Below, piece after piece: positions 33,990 to 46,924 of a stretch of 64,000 nucleotides of DNA. How positions within the stretch are numbered: position 1 is the stretch's first letter; each line of letters begins with the position of its first letter. Made by a program: the position numbers and the translations under genes. Source of the DNA: Agapanthus africanus (taxonomy: Eukaryota > Streptophyta > Magnoliopsida > Asparagales > Amaryllidaceae). The DNA lies in contig CM057338.1 of NCBI GenBank assembly GCA_030015575.1, positions 776,625,864-776,689,863 on the forward strand, read 5' to 3'. Below the pieces are notes generated by a model that was given only the letters and a program-made list of their open reading frames with translations, was not told the origin of the DNA and made no database searches.

Positions 33990-35381
33990 TCTATGAGAAA
34001 ACCGTAGTATCTCTCAGGCGGATGGGATGGACTACTACTCCTGCGGAGGGGTGCGGGAATGTCCCGTTCTTCTGGAACTTCTGGTTCTACCAAGCTTTCA
34101 GTAGTAGCTTGTGGTTCTGGAATTTCTTCAAGTTCTATTGCGCTCCTACTTGTTTCCTTTTTCTAAAAACTGCTGTTCTAGAAAATGGGCATTACGAGAA
34201 ACAAAAACCTTTTGTTCCTCTGCGTAATAGAAAAAATTCCCCTTGGAGTTCTTTGGATATCCCACAAACATACACTGTACTGAGCGTGCCTCGAGTTTGT
34301 CTGCATGCTGCTTTTTAATAAAAGCTGGACATCCCCATATCTTAAGATATTGAAGATAGGGTTTCTTCCCACTCCACATCTGATATGGTGTGGTAGGCAC
34401 AATCTTGGTAGGAACTCTGTTCAAAAAATATGCAGCTGATTCTAGTGCATAACCCCAGAAAGATCGCGGTAACTCAGCATTACTCATTATGGAACGTACC
34501 ATATCCAATAGGGTTCGGTTCCGTCTCTCTGATACACCGTTGTATTGTGGAGTGTATGGAGGAGTAAGCTGAGAGAGAATTCCTTTCTCTTTTAGCTAAC
34601 CCAGGAACTCGGCACTTAAGTACTCACCACCTCGATCAGATCTCAGTGTCTTGGTACTTTTGCAGGTTTGGTTTTCTACTTCATTCTTATATTCTCGGAA
34701 TTTCTCAAAGGCTTCGGATTTATGTTTCATCAAGAAAATGAATCCATACCAAGATAAATCATCCGTAAAAGTAATGAAATATGAAAAACCGCTACTTGCA
34801 TGTGTACACATTGGACCACATATATCGCTGTGTATGAGTCCTAAGAGCTCGCTCGCTCTTACTCCATGTCCAGTGAATGGAGTCTTTGTCATCTTTTCTT
34901 TGAGACATGATTGACAAGTGGCATAAGATTGATATTCGAATGGATCCAAATATCCTTCTTTATGTAACTTAGTTAACCTTGTCTCATTGATGTGACCTAG
35001 TCTACAATGCCATAAGAAAGCCTGATTTATATCTGGAGACTTTCCTTTTAGTGTGTTCTGGACATTGAAAATCTGCAATTGGTTTAACACGTATATACCG
35101 TTATCTAGTGTACCGGACCCAATCAAACCATGATTAATGTGGATGTTAACAACATCTCTTACAAATGTGAAATCATAATCTTCTTTTGATAACAAGAATA
35201 CTGATATGATATTACACGTTAAACTAGGTACACAAAAACAGTTGCGTAAAACCAAAATATGTCCACTCGTCAATCCAAGGTGATAATCCCCTAAGGACAC
35301 AGCATTCACGCTCGCTCTGTTAGCAACCTGGAGGGTCATATCACCAACCTTCAGTACTCTACGGCTTCTCAGTGCCTGCAA
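33990..35381 (-). pseudogene. pol: element E integrase
   Basis: From 35381: GAG-pre-integrase, then the integrase zinc finger (WHCRLGHINETRLTKLHKEGY, CQSCLKEK), LIHSDICGP with the first catalytic Asp, SDRGGEY with the second, and a TAG after SAEFLG at 34595. The frame then continues through the SERRN block with the catalytic Glu to 34146. A small frameshift near 34146 precedes the linker (YYGF block near 34000). Gag, protease and integrase share one frame. Confidence 0.92.
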
Positions 35382-35402
35382 TGAATTGAATATATGAGAT
35401 CC

Positions 35403-36320
35403 TTATCCGATATCCAATACCCAGGAAGTAGAGTTGATTGACAGACAATTTTCAATTACAAACACACCTGAAGCCGAAGCCACAACTTGCTTCGGGTCCT
35501 GGTTCTTGGCATTCCAAACTTTGCAATCCTTCTTCCAATGGCCTTTCCTACGACAGTAGAAGCACTCGTCCTTTGCTACTACCGGCACCGCAACCTTTGC
35601 CTTTCCCTTGACTCCCGCCTTTCCAACACCACCTCTCAGTTTGGTAGCGGCCTTCTTCTTCCTTCCTTTGGCCCTTGACTTGGACCTGGAAAAGGAAGCA
35701 CCATGAACAAACATAGCGGGTGTTTCCCTTGCTTTCTGCAAGGTGCCCTCTACACTCCTCAACATGTTAAGGAGTTCTGGAAGTTCAACTTCTTTACCTT
35801 GAATATTGAAATTCAAGATAAACTGGGCGTAGGTGGAAGGAAGGGACTGGAGAACCAAGTCTGTATACAACTCATTCTCTAATGTTGTCTCGAGGTCCGC
35901 GAGCTCCTCAATATAGCGAATCATCTTAAGGACATGTTCCCCTACAGATGATCCGACGGACAGCCTCGACTGAAACAAGTTCTTCGAGGTCTCGTATCTA
36001 TCTATACGAGATTGCTCTCTATACAGTTCCTTGGTGTGGAGAAATATGGATTCAAGATCCATATTCTCGTGCCTCCTCTGATATTCATTATCCATAGAGG
36101 CAAGCACGATGCATTTGGCCTTCGCGCAATCTATCTCCCACGTCTTGTAGATTTCCTTATTCGCGACACTGGATTCTGGACCTGGGACGGCAGGAGCTTT
36201 AGTAGTAAGGACATATCCTAATTTGTCATAGGTGATTGCCATCTTGACATTCCTGAACCAATCTTTATAGTTTGGCTCTGTCAAAATATTTTTATCTAAT
36301 AATAACTTAAGGCCCGTCAT
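35403..36320 (-). pseudogene. gag: element E gag and protease start (305 aa)
   Basis: Gag starts MTGLKLLLDKN at 36320. The capsid region runs to about residue 190 (DWFRNVKMAITYDKLGYVL, YIEELADLETTLENELYTD, LQSLPSTYAQFILNFNIQG). A Lys/Arg-rich stretch and the zinc knuckle CFYCRRKGHWKKDC (about residues 250-265) follow. The protease active site reads VLDIG and the frame stops at once with TAA where Ser is usual. It is the longest uninterrupted gag here. A 3' splice-site-like tract (ctctttcctaattgcag on the element strand) ends 11 nt before the ATG. Confidence 0.92.
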
Positions 36321-38388
36321 GTTCTTGGTCGCTGCAATTAGGAAAGAGAGAAGAGAACACTTTAGTATGATGCTCTTGCAAGTTTAGAGTGGTTTTTAGT
36401 TTATCTAAATAGGATGGCTCCCACTGTTTCTCGAATCCTTTCTCAAACCATAAAAGAAGAACAACTCAGGACTATTCTCACCGTACAATACTTGCTTAAC
36501 CGTTCAGCCAGGAACGTGTCGGTACTTCGAGGGAGGTTTTACGATGCTTTCGCGAAGTTTCTTAATTAAATAACCTCTTTTTCCTGGGGGCTTAGCCCCG
36601 CTGACACCTTTCTCGACACCTACTTGGTTTATAGCATTGATCTTTAAGTGAAAGAATCTCCCGATGAGTAACATACACTCACAGTAGGATCGGGATCCAA
36701 ATATCATCGTGTGATAAAGCTGAAGAAATCCTATAAAAATTATCACACTCCAAATGGTATGCAACTCTAGCAAGTTTCAGTTTCTTTAGAAACTCCCGAT
36801 ATTGATTTTTGCCCCATGCTCTTATGACCTTGACGTTGGCCAAAATATCATAAGTCACATGTCAAGTTCTACCCATCATTATCTTGTTAATTTGAACCAA
36901 CCCGTACATACCCCTGACGTTGGCCAAATGGCAGTACGACTGTCCCAAACCAACTCATCTATCTATGCAACAGATGAACACCCAGCAGCTACCAAACACC
37001 ATGCTTGGTGTTGGTCAAAATACATAGCTTGAATACTACTGAATACCCAAATGAAATGACGGAGGGCTACGAATGGTTTTGGTGAAACCGTGAACGTAGT
37101 GAACTTGATATAATCGAAGAAATCTAATAGCTTTTAAAAGGAGTGGTTTAACCTCCGCAATTAAAAATCTGCTATTTTTAAAATAACTGAGTGGTTTCTT
37201 TTAAATTGTTCCAACGATTAAACTTTGGTTTATTTTCTTTGCACTAATATAATGTGTCCCATCAATTAACCTATCATTGCAGAAAACAACGAAAATACAA
37301 CGTCTGCTTATACCATCCGCATTCGCCACTGGGCCTCATCATTCACCCGTTAGGTTACTTAACTAACGACAGAGTGGGGGCTGGGCTAGCGCGAATGCAA
37401 AACATAAGCAACGCCTACTAGATATCATATATAGATATTGTATATTTGTCAGACGCAATAATAGGCATTCCAGATCACAGATGAACATATTGGATATTCT
37501 AGGAATCGGCATTTCCTTTGAGCCTGCAATGAAAGACGAATTACATAGTCGTGATGAATAGCCAACCCCACCCTAGACCCCTATAGGTACGGCAAACTAC
37601 CCGTCAAGTACCCGAAGTGAAGCGGTCTCTCTCAACGATGTGAGTAGGCCACTAAGCACTTCAAAATACCCGGTAGTTTGTACACCTCACCTTGGGTCTA
37701 TCCTAAGAGCAGAAAACAGTAAATAAAATAATACAACGGTTGCTACAACCTCAACCCGGATGTGCCCCGCAAAAGAATATTACAACAATTTACAATTTAC
37801 AATTTACAAATGAATGAAAGAAACACTCGTCTCACATCCCCGGCTATCCATTCATGACAATCCAACAAGTTCATATTCACAAACATAAAGCAACCATTAC
37901 AGAAATGTGCAACCCCCTGCTAACCGACATATAGCAATTAGGGGAGGTTTACGAACACATTAATCACAAAACAGATATAATCCAGTTAGCCAAAGTTCAT
38001 AGAATTTCGATCAATTACTACATTTGAATCTACTCCAAATACTTCTCTGTGCACAAAAATCCTGAGCAGAAACAAAATATCCCAGAAAACCCAACATCAA
38101 CACAGAAGAATAACTGAGCAAATTTGGGTTGACTCGGTGTCAACTCGGCTGCGGATACACGGCGGATAGCTTGTATCGGCCGTGGTTCCGCGGCGGTTTG
38201 GCCGAGTCACAATCCCAAATTTCTTCACAATTCTTAAAAAATCCTACTTGTATTTTTAAGGTCACTAAAAAAAATTTAGACCTCAATTTAAAATCGGCAA
38301 AAACTAGGTGAAAATATTGTTTTTTCGGGATTAAATCGCGATTGAATTTCTAAAGACTTTGCTAATATGTTAGTTATGGTTTAACCTG
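36321..38388 (-). other. long 5' leader of element E
   Basis: About 2.07 kb without a supported reading frame. Hairpin 1 of the leader cluster pairs catg/cttatga (36815-36827) with tcataag/catg (36848-36861); hairpin 2 pairs cgtac with gtacg near 36903-36945. A GC-rich inverted repeat near the primer site pairs ctcggc (38144-38149) with gccgag (38201-38206) and gatac with gtatc. It lacks the duplication found in the gag-less group. Confidence 0.8.
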
Positions 38389-38400
38389 GCTCTGATACCA
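38389..38400 (-). other. primer-binding site of element E
   Basis: Plus strand gctctgatacca, complement of the initiator tRNA-Met 3' end, one base from the 5' LTR. Confidence 0.95.
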
Positions 38401-38401
38401 C

Positions 38402-40317
38402 TGTAAGTCAACGTTACACACCCCACAAGATGCGGGGAGGCGAAATAGGTAAAACAATCATTTTGTTCAAAGTAACATCGACTATCAAACGGATCTTTAC
38501 TAAACCCTAATTAACAAACTATCTAGAAGTAGTTAACTACTATGATAGATGATTATACCTCAAGATACTAGTCCTTCTTGTTCTTATTGTTCACATCCTC
38601 GTCGGCCTCCTCGATATAATAGAAGATCCACCCGAGAGTTCCTTCTTCAAGCTTTAACCTCTAACTTGAGGTAACTAAGTGGCTAGGATTGCTAATCCAA
38701 GTGACCTAGAGAATACAGAGATTGATTAAGGATCTATTAGTCTTGCTAACCCTATGGTTCTCAACTCATGAGAGGATTAGGGTTAGGATGAAGAAGATAA
38801 GAGCTTGAGGAGAGAGAATGTATTTGTGATAATGAAATGGACTTGAGTCATTTGGATAATATCATGAAGCATGAAAATATCTAAGCAATAATATATTAAA
38901 TTATCAACCATGCTTCATTAATTACCTTGAGATGAATCACCTCATGACTCGTGGTGCAATTAATGAAAATAACACATTATCTCTCCACCTCATTAAGTTT
39001 AATTCATAAATGAATTAAAACTAAATGAGTCACCTTTCTTCTAGAAGCTTGCCGACTAATTACGAGAAAGCCCCTCTCATCCATATTCACGAAAAACACG
39101 GATATACTGAGACTGCATAAATCCAATAATCCAATACTAGAATCTGGCTTAAACCAAAGCCTGCTAATATAATCTGTCCGAACATCATACGTGCACAAGT
39201 ACACGTATATGTCGGAACCCTGTCGTAAAACTATACGACCTCTATATCGTTTCACCTGAAATAGGGAAACCCTCTGTGTGGGACTCTAAAGACTCGACAC
39301 TACGCTGGCAGTGGGTTTAACCACAGGCCGCAAGCGGTACTTGCTATACGTAACGATCCCCAGGTAGATGTCGATAAGAAGGCCGATGAGGAAACCCATC
39401 CGAACTCCTACTGAGCCTGATGTGACAATCTCCGTACAATCCGGTCTGTTCGTCTAAGACTATCGCATATCGGGCTTAGGGGGGCGGCAAGCGTCAGTCC
39501 CCTAAAAGCGGTATAAGTCGTGTTGGAGTGAAGCCCATTACACCTTGAGAAACTACTGGAATATCTACCAGTAAATCTCTCTTTCCCTGGCCAGTGACCT
39601 TGCGTAATGGCTCTCAAAACACTGCGCGATATTATCTCCCAATACCGGGAGAGACGAATCCTATCTAACCGCCACTGCCTCCAAGTGCTTCGGGACTGCA
39701 CCCAACTGCTACCTGTTTGCATGACTCAGTCGAGCTGTGATAGGGTAGCAATCTAAGAACAGTGGGAACACACTCGAGGCGAAGCAGCAGTGTCAAATCT
39801 ACGGACTATGCTGTACTCATGTCACCTGGGAACTGTTAACTGAAAACGGGTATAATACCAACCAACAATTCTCTGCAAGTCCTGTCCGGTGTACCCGTAA
39901 CCCAATAAGCACCTACATACTATCTCCAGTACTACGTACTAATGGTTGTGGGACAGACCATCTCTCGTGCTGGGACGAGAAGCTTATACACTAGTCTACT
40001 CCAGAGTATCGATGCCCTGTCTCGATAATCCTGTGACTAGGGACCTGAAAAAAGATGTGCTTGTAGACTACCCAGCCCCAATTAGTGTGACTGCCATTTC
40101 AACGCTGGTAGTCAAGCAAGATCCTAAGGGCTCTATCAATATGTATTCACGATATGCTAAAAGAAATATATACACATATTAAGATAGATATAAACCAAGT
40201 AGCATACTACTATGTTGAGCAAGACTGTTAATACAACTGTGAATATCCCAAGCTTCCATTAAGTAATATACAAGCTAGTATGATACAATAATGGCTCCTA
40301 GGGCATATACACTGACA
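38402..40317 (-). repeat. 5' LTR of element E
   Basis: 1,916 bp, the same length as the 3' LTR and colinear with it. Followed by the altered target duplication tggac (40318-40322). Confidence 0.93.
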
Positions 40318-40525
40318 TGGACTACTACATGGAGCTTTTGAAGTGAAGGACCGGTCTACAAAGGTTGTATTCCTTGTTCACTTTGAGTAAAGTTGTCTAC
40401 TTGCTTAGTTAAACCCTAATTCTCTAGTTAGATCCTTGGTTTAGGGTTTCCTAGCACTCTAGATTTTTTAAAATTGCATACTAGATGCCTTAGAAAACCT
40501 AGTGAGGGTGCTAAGGAACCCAGCA
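40318..40525 (+). repeat. 5' LTR of element C, segment 3 (end)
   Basis: After the target duplication, tactacatgg continues the sequence interrupted at 30447; the fragment at 56480 shows the uninterrupted version (aagggactactac). It ends cccagca at 40525, one base before the primer site. Confidence 0.88.
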
Positions 40526-40526
40526 G

Positions 40527-40538
40527 TGGTTTCAGAGC
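40527..40538 (+). other. primer-binding site of element C
   Basis: tggtttcagagc, one change from the initiator tRNA-Met complement tggtatcagagc. Its plus orientation fixes the direction of element C. Confidence 0.9.
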
Positions 40539-41911
40539 CGACCTAGAGCATTATGAGTGGTCTAGGCGAAGTTAAAGTATTCGAACGAACATCGAAACCC
40601 CAGTATTCCTTGCTCTCTGGAAAATTTTCCAATTGTTCGATTTTTCCATGTTAAAAATATTCAAAAAATCATGCAGGTTATTCTATGGATCCCCAAGAAA
40701 ATTGACGGCCCAACTCGACCATATGACCGCGGAATCGCCGCCAAAAGAGGCTATTTGCAACGGTTCCACGGCGCCATAGGTGAGGCAGGGAGCATGCCTT
40801 TCTTGTGCTGATCTGTAGGTAATAGAGGTACTATCTGGGTATTTTTAACTATCTCAAGTGTTGAGGTCTTTGGGAATTTTTGGAGTATGTTGATTCAATC
40901 GAAATGTTTAACACCGTTTAGCTATCTGTGAAATGTGATATAATATTTGGAATCCACAATAATTAGTTTTGTGAAAATTGGTTTGAATTTTGTAAACCTA
41001 GCAATTTAGTCTCATTTGATCGGTTGCCGTGGGGTTTTGATTCGGATCAAAACTCCATCGCAATCTCATATAGTACGCAAACGCGTGTCGGGTAACACTA
41101 ATAGATAGATATGCCCCATAGCCCTGACCAAGTGACTGTAGGAGAACCCTGTTGCCTAAAGCATCCGTTCGGGTGCTCGCGGCCGTGATGTTCCACCTAA
41201 GTACAATTCATCGACGGCATCGGGGGTGTGGCCTTCTACTAAAGTTTCCGACGAGCATTCGATCGGGATGTCGGGAATCTTATTAAATTGCCCGAATAGT
41301 TATTGAAAAATGTTTTCAATATCGAGACTAAAATGTGGGGTTTATAATGTTAGGCACAAATTCGGAATATGAGATATTCCGGGTTTATGATGTCTAAGGA
41401 ATTCATTTGGTTAGGCATGAAATCCGAAATATATGATATTTCGGATTTATGATGTCTAAAGTGGTTGTGGATTCCAATTATTATAGTTTTCACTTTCTTT
41501 TCTGCGACCGTAAGTGCAATATGTGGTGTATCGCCGGTTTCGTTACTATATGTCAACGACAATTGGGATACGTATATTTACTTACGTTGATGACATGTGA
41601 TGTTATTTATTGCTGGGATATGTTATATTGGATCGTCTTGTTTGAATAGCCGGGGGTTTTTGCGTGAGATGAGAGTTTTTCATTTTCATTCATGTAAAAC
41701 CTTGTATGTAATATTCTTTATTGGGACACTTTCGGGTTGAGGATGATGTCACCATTGATGTGTATTATTTACATTTCCGCATTAGGATAGACTCAAGGCG
41801 GGGAGCACAAGTAACCGGGTTCTAGACTCCAGTGGGAGACCATCTCGAGGAGTCGAGTTCGGGTCTCCTAACTCTAGAATTGGTAAGGTTGCTTACCGCT
41901 CTCGTAGGGGT
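40539..41911 (+). other. leader of element C, first part
   Basis: Non-coding leader in plus orientation, colinear with the reverse complement of the F and B leaders. It includes a GC-rich inverted block near 40725-40780 after the primer site and a GC-rich block (41000-41290) shared only with F. It is cut at ggggt (41907-41911) by element F. Confidence 0.85.
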
Positions 41912-44127
41912 TGTACGGTTCCTAGGCACACTAGTGAGGTCTCACAAGGCATCGAACATGCCAAATTAAAATTTTAACGGTGCCGAGAAACCCGACTACG
42001 GATCGTCGGCTAGAAGTTTAGGCGAAAAAGCTAACTAGTTAACACTTAACTAAGGGATACGGAAATACAACCTTTGTAGATCCGGTCCTCCACCTCCACG
42101 GCTCCGAGATGAGGTCCTCTCCGCTGTCCAAATCAAATCCGGGCTCTAGCGTCGACTTCATCGGAGAATAAGCGAGCTAGGTCGTCGATGTCCATGCCGA
42201 AGATGATCTACGTCGAGGCATCGCTAAATCAAGCTCTCACTTCACCAAGTCATGAAACTTGTGAAGAAAACACACTCTACTACTTGGAAAGAGGTAGAGG
42301 ATGAAGAAATAGGAAGTGGGTAGACTTTAGATTTGGATTTCTCATACTTTTTCATCAATCACCATTGATGGACTTTGGTTTTCTTCACTTGAAAAATGAA
42401 GAAGAAGAAGAATGTTATTATGATAAGAAAATAATAAAATGAGAAAAGAAATTCATTCTTATCATAATGAAACCATAGTTAGGTGTAGAGAATCAATCAT
42501 GGTTTAGTGGAATGGTTAGGTTAAGCATGAGACAAAAATGGTTACAAAGTCAAAGACTTCATGAAGCTTCATGAAGCATTTAAAGAAAGCCACCATTTTC
42601 TCATGCTCATTTTCTTTTCCAAAAAGAATAAACAAATGAATAAAATGAATAATCAAATAGAAAACCCTAACCATTCCATTAACCAAGGTTTAATTCTATA
42701 CACTTAACAAAAAGGGCATGCACCATCAAACATGATACAAGCAAGTGCACAAATCATATCGCATATGAAATGTGCACACCCGAGTGAGAAAATCCATTTA
42801 AAGTGAACCGATACTAGTTAATGCAAAGTAATATATCAAATATATAATTATGCATTAAATCATTAAATCAACACTTGATTTAACGATCCGGTCATGACGC
42901 ACATAACCGACTGGTATCATTAGTAACATCTTATCGAATCAACACTTGATCCGATAACCCGGCTATATCGCATATAACCGATCAATGTCACATCACGAGA
43001 ATCGAATACAGTATCACATACTCGTATTATTCTCGGTCCCGCACATATCTCATATGCGCTCCTATTTCGTTTCGCTTGAGCCAGGAAACCTCTGTGTAGG
43101 ACTCTAAAGACTCGTCAATACGCCGGCAGCAGATGATGATCATATCAAGCATCCACAAGCCGCAAGCGGTCTTCTAAACGTAACGGCCACCCGGGTATTG
43201 AGCGATCTGAAGATCGACGAGCAAGCCCGCTCACACTCCAGTGAATCCGACCAGTAACACTACCGTACAGTCCGGTCTGATCGTCTGATATGTCGCATAT
43301 CTCGCCTAGGGGTGGTAAACGTCAGACCCCAATAGCTCGATAAGTCGTGTCGATATGAGGTCTATAACTTTTCGAGAAACTACTGATAACACTTACCAGT
43401 AAATCTCAGCAACCCTGGCCAGGGATTTCCTGTTATAGCCAATCGAACACAGCGCAACATCAACTCTCTATACCGGGAGAGACGAATCCCCTCCTATCGC
43501 TCATTGCCTCCATGTGACTCGGGACTGTACCCAAAAACCACCGTTTTGCACGCCCTCTTGGACGTGGTAAGATGGAAATCAAAGCACAGTGGGAACCACA
43601 CAAGACTCTATGACGATCTCGGGTCAACAGACTACTCTGTACGAGTGTCACCAGAGAACTTCCATCTGACGTGAGGTATAATACCATCTGGGAGTTCTCG
43701 ATGAGTCCGTCCAGTGTACCCAGTCTCTACTGAGCACCCGTATATCATCTCTGATGTCAAACACCGATGGATATGGGATCATCCATCGCCCATCTATATG
43801 GGTCGAGAAGGTATACGCTAGTCTACTCTGGTATATCGATGCCCCGTCTCGATACACCCACGACTAGGGACTTTGAAGGATGTACTTATAGACTACCATG
43901 TCCCCACTAGTATGATCCGCATCATAGTCCAGGTAGTCAAGTACAGATCCTAAGGGCTTTACCAACATGTAACAGAGAGACAATCAGCATACACGTTAAG
44001 GTAAAGGGTAACCAGATAGCATACTATCATGTCGAGCAAGAAAGTCCTCCCTATATATGTCCCAGCATCCACTACAATATACATCCTATGTACAGTAATG
44101 GCCTCTAGGGCATACATATAACTAACA
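41912..44127 (-). repeat. 3' LTR of element F
   Basis: 2,216 bp with ends tgtacgg...actaaca, about 99% identical by eye to 50086-52300. The palindrome ccctggccaggg is at 43413-43424. Confidence 0.95.
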
Positions 44128-46924
44128 ATCTCCCACTTGCACTAGGGCCATCTGTAGCAGTGGTTGCAGTATCTCATACTCAACCATCCAAAAAAAATCT
44201 CTCTCTGGGAATAGGCCTTTGTGAGTGGATCCGCTGTGTTGTCCTCTGAGTCTACTCTCCTAACCTCGATTTCCCTGGAGATCAACCATCTCCATGATCA
44301 AGTGATACTGCCATAGAATATGTCTGGATCACCGATGGGACCGGCGTTCCTTGGCATAAGCCACAACTCCATTGTCACACAATGGGAGGAACATAGTTCA
44401 TCTCATGAACCAATATACACCCAAACAGCCTCTTTGGTAGCATCTTAAGTAGCGATGTATCATGCATTTATCGTCTAGTATGTCACGGTATCTAGCTTGG
44501 AACTCTTCCAACATACCGTCCCTTACTGAGGGTAAAGACAAAGCCTGCGACTGACATTCAGTCGTCTTTATCACCCTGGAACACTTCCAGTGATTCTCCC
44601 CAGGATCGATTGATACCATCTCACTACAACTAGTGAGAATCCTAACATCCAATTAAATCTATCTCATAGATCCAAAATCCAGGATTTAGTAGGTATCACT
44701 TTGATCCTATATGGAGAATTCTAGTGATAAGCGGAGATTGACCGAGCGTAGCATAGGAAACTCCTTCCCTATCAAGAGTATATCATCCACGTACTCTACG
44801 AGGATCGTCACCATACTCCCTACCACCTTTTTGTTTATACAAGGTTCATCTACCATTTTGATGATGTCAAACTCTTTGACTAACACATCAAAACAGATGT
44901 TCCAACTCCACGATGCCTGCTTTATCACAAAAAACATCTTGTTCACGTTTCCGCTACTCCCACTGTTTACGAAGCCCTCTGGCTGTGTACTTATAGACGC
45001 ACTCTTCTAAAACATCATTTAGAAAAGCAGTCATGGCACCCAACCGCCAGATATCGTAGTTATGGTATGTAGCCGTGGCAAGTAGGATCTGGATGGACTT
45101 AAGCATAGCTACTTGAAAAAGGTTTCATCATTATCCAAACCTGGTCAATGATGCACACTTTTAACAAGTCTAGCTTTGAAAGTCTCAACTTTTCCATTTA
45201 CACCAAGTAATCTTCTCAAGATATACTTGCTCCTGATGGGGATTCAACCCTTCAGATATAGCAACCAAAGTCCATACTTTGTTGGTGTACATGGATTCCA
45301 TCTCAGATCACTAAGCATCCAGCCATTCTTACAGAGTCACACTCCTGATGGCCATCTCGAAACCAGTTGGGTCATCATCTCATGATGCAATACTCGCTCC
45401 CACTGTCATAGAGAAACCGAAGTATCTCTCAGGTGGGTGAGGAACCCTACTAGATCGGCGGAGAGGCTGAGGTTCATTGGAATCTACTGAATCCTTTGGC
45501 TCTTTCAAATCCTCTGCTGTAGTTTGTATAGCTGGAACATTTCCAGTTCTACATAACAGATCTTGCCTCGAGCTTGTCCGGATTTTGCTTTTAGACATAG
45601 GCCGGACAACTCCAAATCTTAACTAACTTAAGACATGGGTTCTTCCCATTCCATATCACATATGAAGCGGTAGGCAACTGATTTGATTAGAACCCTATTC
45701 AATAGGTATGCAGCTTCTCAAGTGCATAACACCCAAAAGGAAATAGGTAGCTCAGTATTACTCATCATAGAGCACACCTTATCACATAGGGTGTAATTGC
45801 TCCACCCCGATATACCATCGTGCTATGGTGTATGCGGAGGAGTAATGCTGAGAGAGAATCTCATTCTCCTTTAGAAAAATCCAGGAATTCCGTGCTCAAG
45901 TATTCTCCTCCTTGATCTCATCACAGGACATAATACTTATACCCGTATTGGTTCTCTACTTCTAACTTATATTCTGTGAATATCTCAAAAGGTTCAGACT
46001 TGTGTTTCAACAGGAACATATGTCTGAATCTTGAGAGATTATCAGAGAACGTAATGAAGTACAAAGAACCATTCTTGGCATGTGTAGACAGGGGACCTAC
46101 ATACATCAACATGTATCATCCCAAGAGTTTACTAACTTTTTCTCTGTTTCCAGTAAACGGAGCTATGGTCATCTTATCTTTGTGACATGACTGGCGAGTT
46201 TCACAAGATGTAAATTCAAACTGATTTAAATATGCATCTTAATGTAACTCTAGCTAGTCGGGTCACATTGATCTGACCTTGTCTACAATGCCTCAAGAAG
46301 AATTCGTTCATTTCTGAACTCTTCCTCTTGTGTGTGATCCGTATACTAAGAACTGTAGTTTGATTTAGAACATCAATGCTTTTAGATAACGTGCCTGAAC
46401 CGATCAACTTTTGATACAGGAAATGTTCAAAACATTATCCAGCAATACAAAATTATATCCTTTCTTTACTAATAAAGAGACTGATATGATTTTGTATATC
46501 AGGTTCGGTATCTAATAACATTCGTTCAGAATCAATGTATTTGTAATACAGGGTGACAGTGACCAACAGACTTGGCTGCAACTCTTGCCCCGTTTTCTGC
46601 CTCATGAAACTTATCACCCGTTCTCAATTCTCTACCTTTTTGTAGCCCTATGTAACAGATTACATATCTGGGATCCTGATCTGGTATCACATACCCAGGA
46701 CGCAGAGGATACTGAGAAACAGTTCTTTGTAACGAACACACCCGAAGATGATGCATCAGCATGCACTCTCTTCGTTTGGGTGGCACGGGAAATCTGGTAT
46801 TCCCCAATTTCCTGCTCTGTCTTATAACAATTATAAGTAGGAGCGGGAACAACGTTCCCCAGCTCAGTATAACAAGCGGGTTCGGTCAAATTTCCGTATT
46901 ATTATCTTGATTAAGGCGTGATAT
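44128..46924 (-). pseudogene. pol: element F pol, heavily degenerate
   Basis: After the polypurine tract (44128-44140) the pol domains are recognisable only as short pieces in shifting frames. From 46924 leftward these are: the gag-remnant start with ATA instead of ATG, LTEPACYTELGN, the knuckle remnant and CDTRSGSQ at the protease site (46889-46632), integrase zinc finger pieces (46407-46216), STHAKNGS-LYFITF core (46112-45921), linker RVPHPPERYFGF (45598-45380), and RT with VEYVDDILLIGKE (44946-44707). RNase H pieces lie near 44150-44560. Many small indels break it. It cannot encode any complete enzyme. Confidence 0.9.

Larger units (their letters stand above)
30448..40317 (-). mobile_element. 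Ty1/copia element E, gag-bearing
   Basis: Minus-strand element of 9,870 bp with two LTRs of about 1,916 bp each (30448-32363, 38402-40317). The flanks are gggac (30443-30447) and tggac (40318-40322), a 5-bp duplication with one change. It inserted into the LTR of C. It has the fullest gag-pol here: gag, protease and integrase share a frame broken by two stops, while RT and RNase H follow after a frameshift and with one stop. RT has YVDN instead of YVDD. Confidence 0.93.

Noticed and set aside
43460..43857. Minus-strand frames repeated at 43460-43857 and 51633-52030
   Set aside because: Identical because they lie in the two LTRs of F; the frames are broken in the LTRs of A, B and E.
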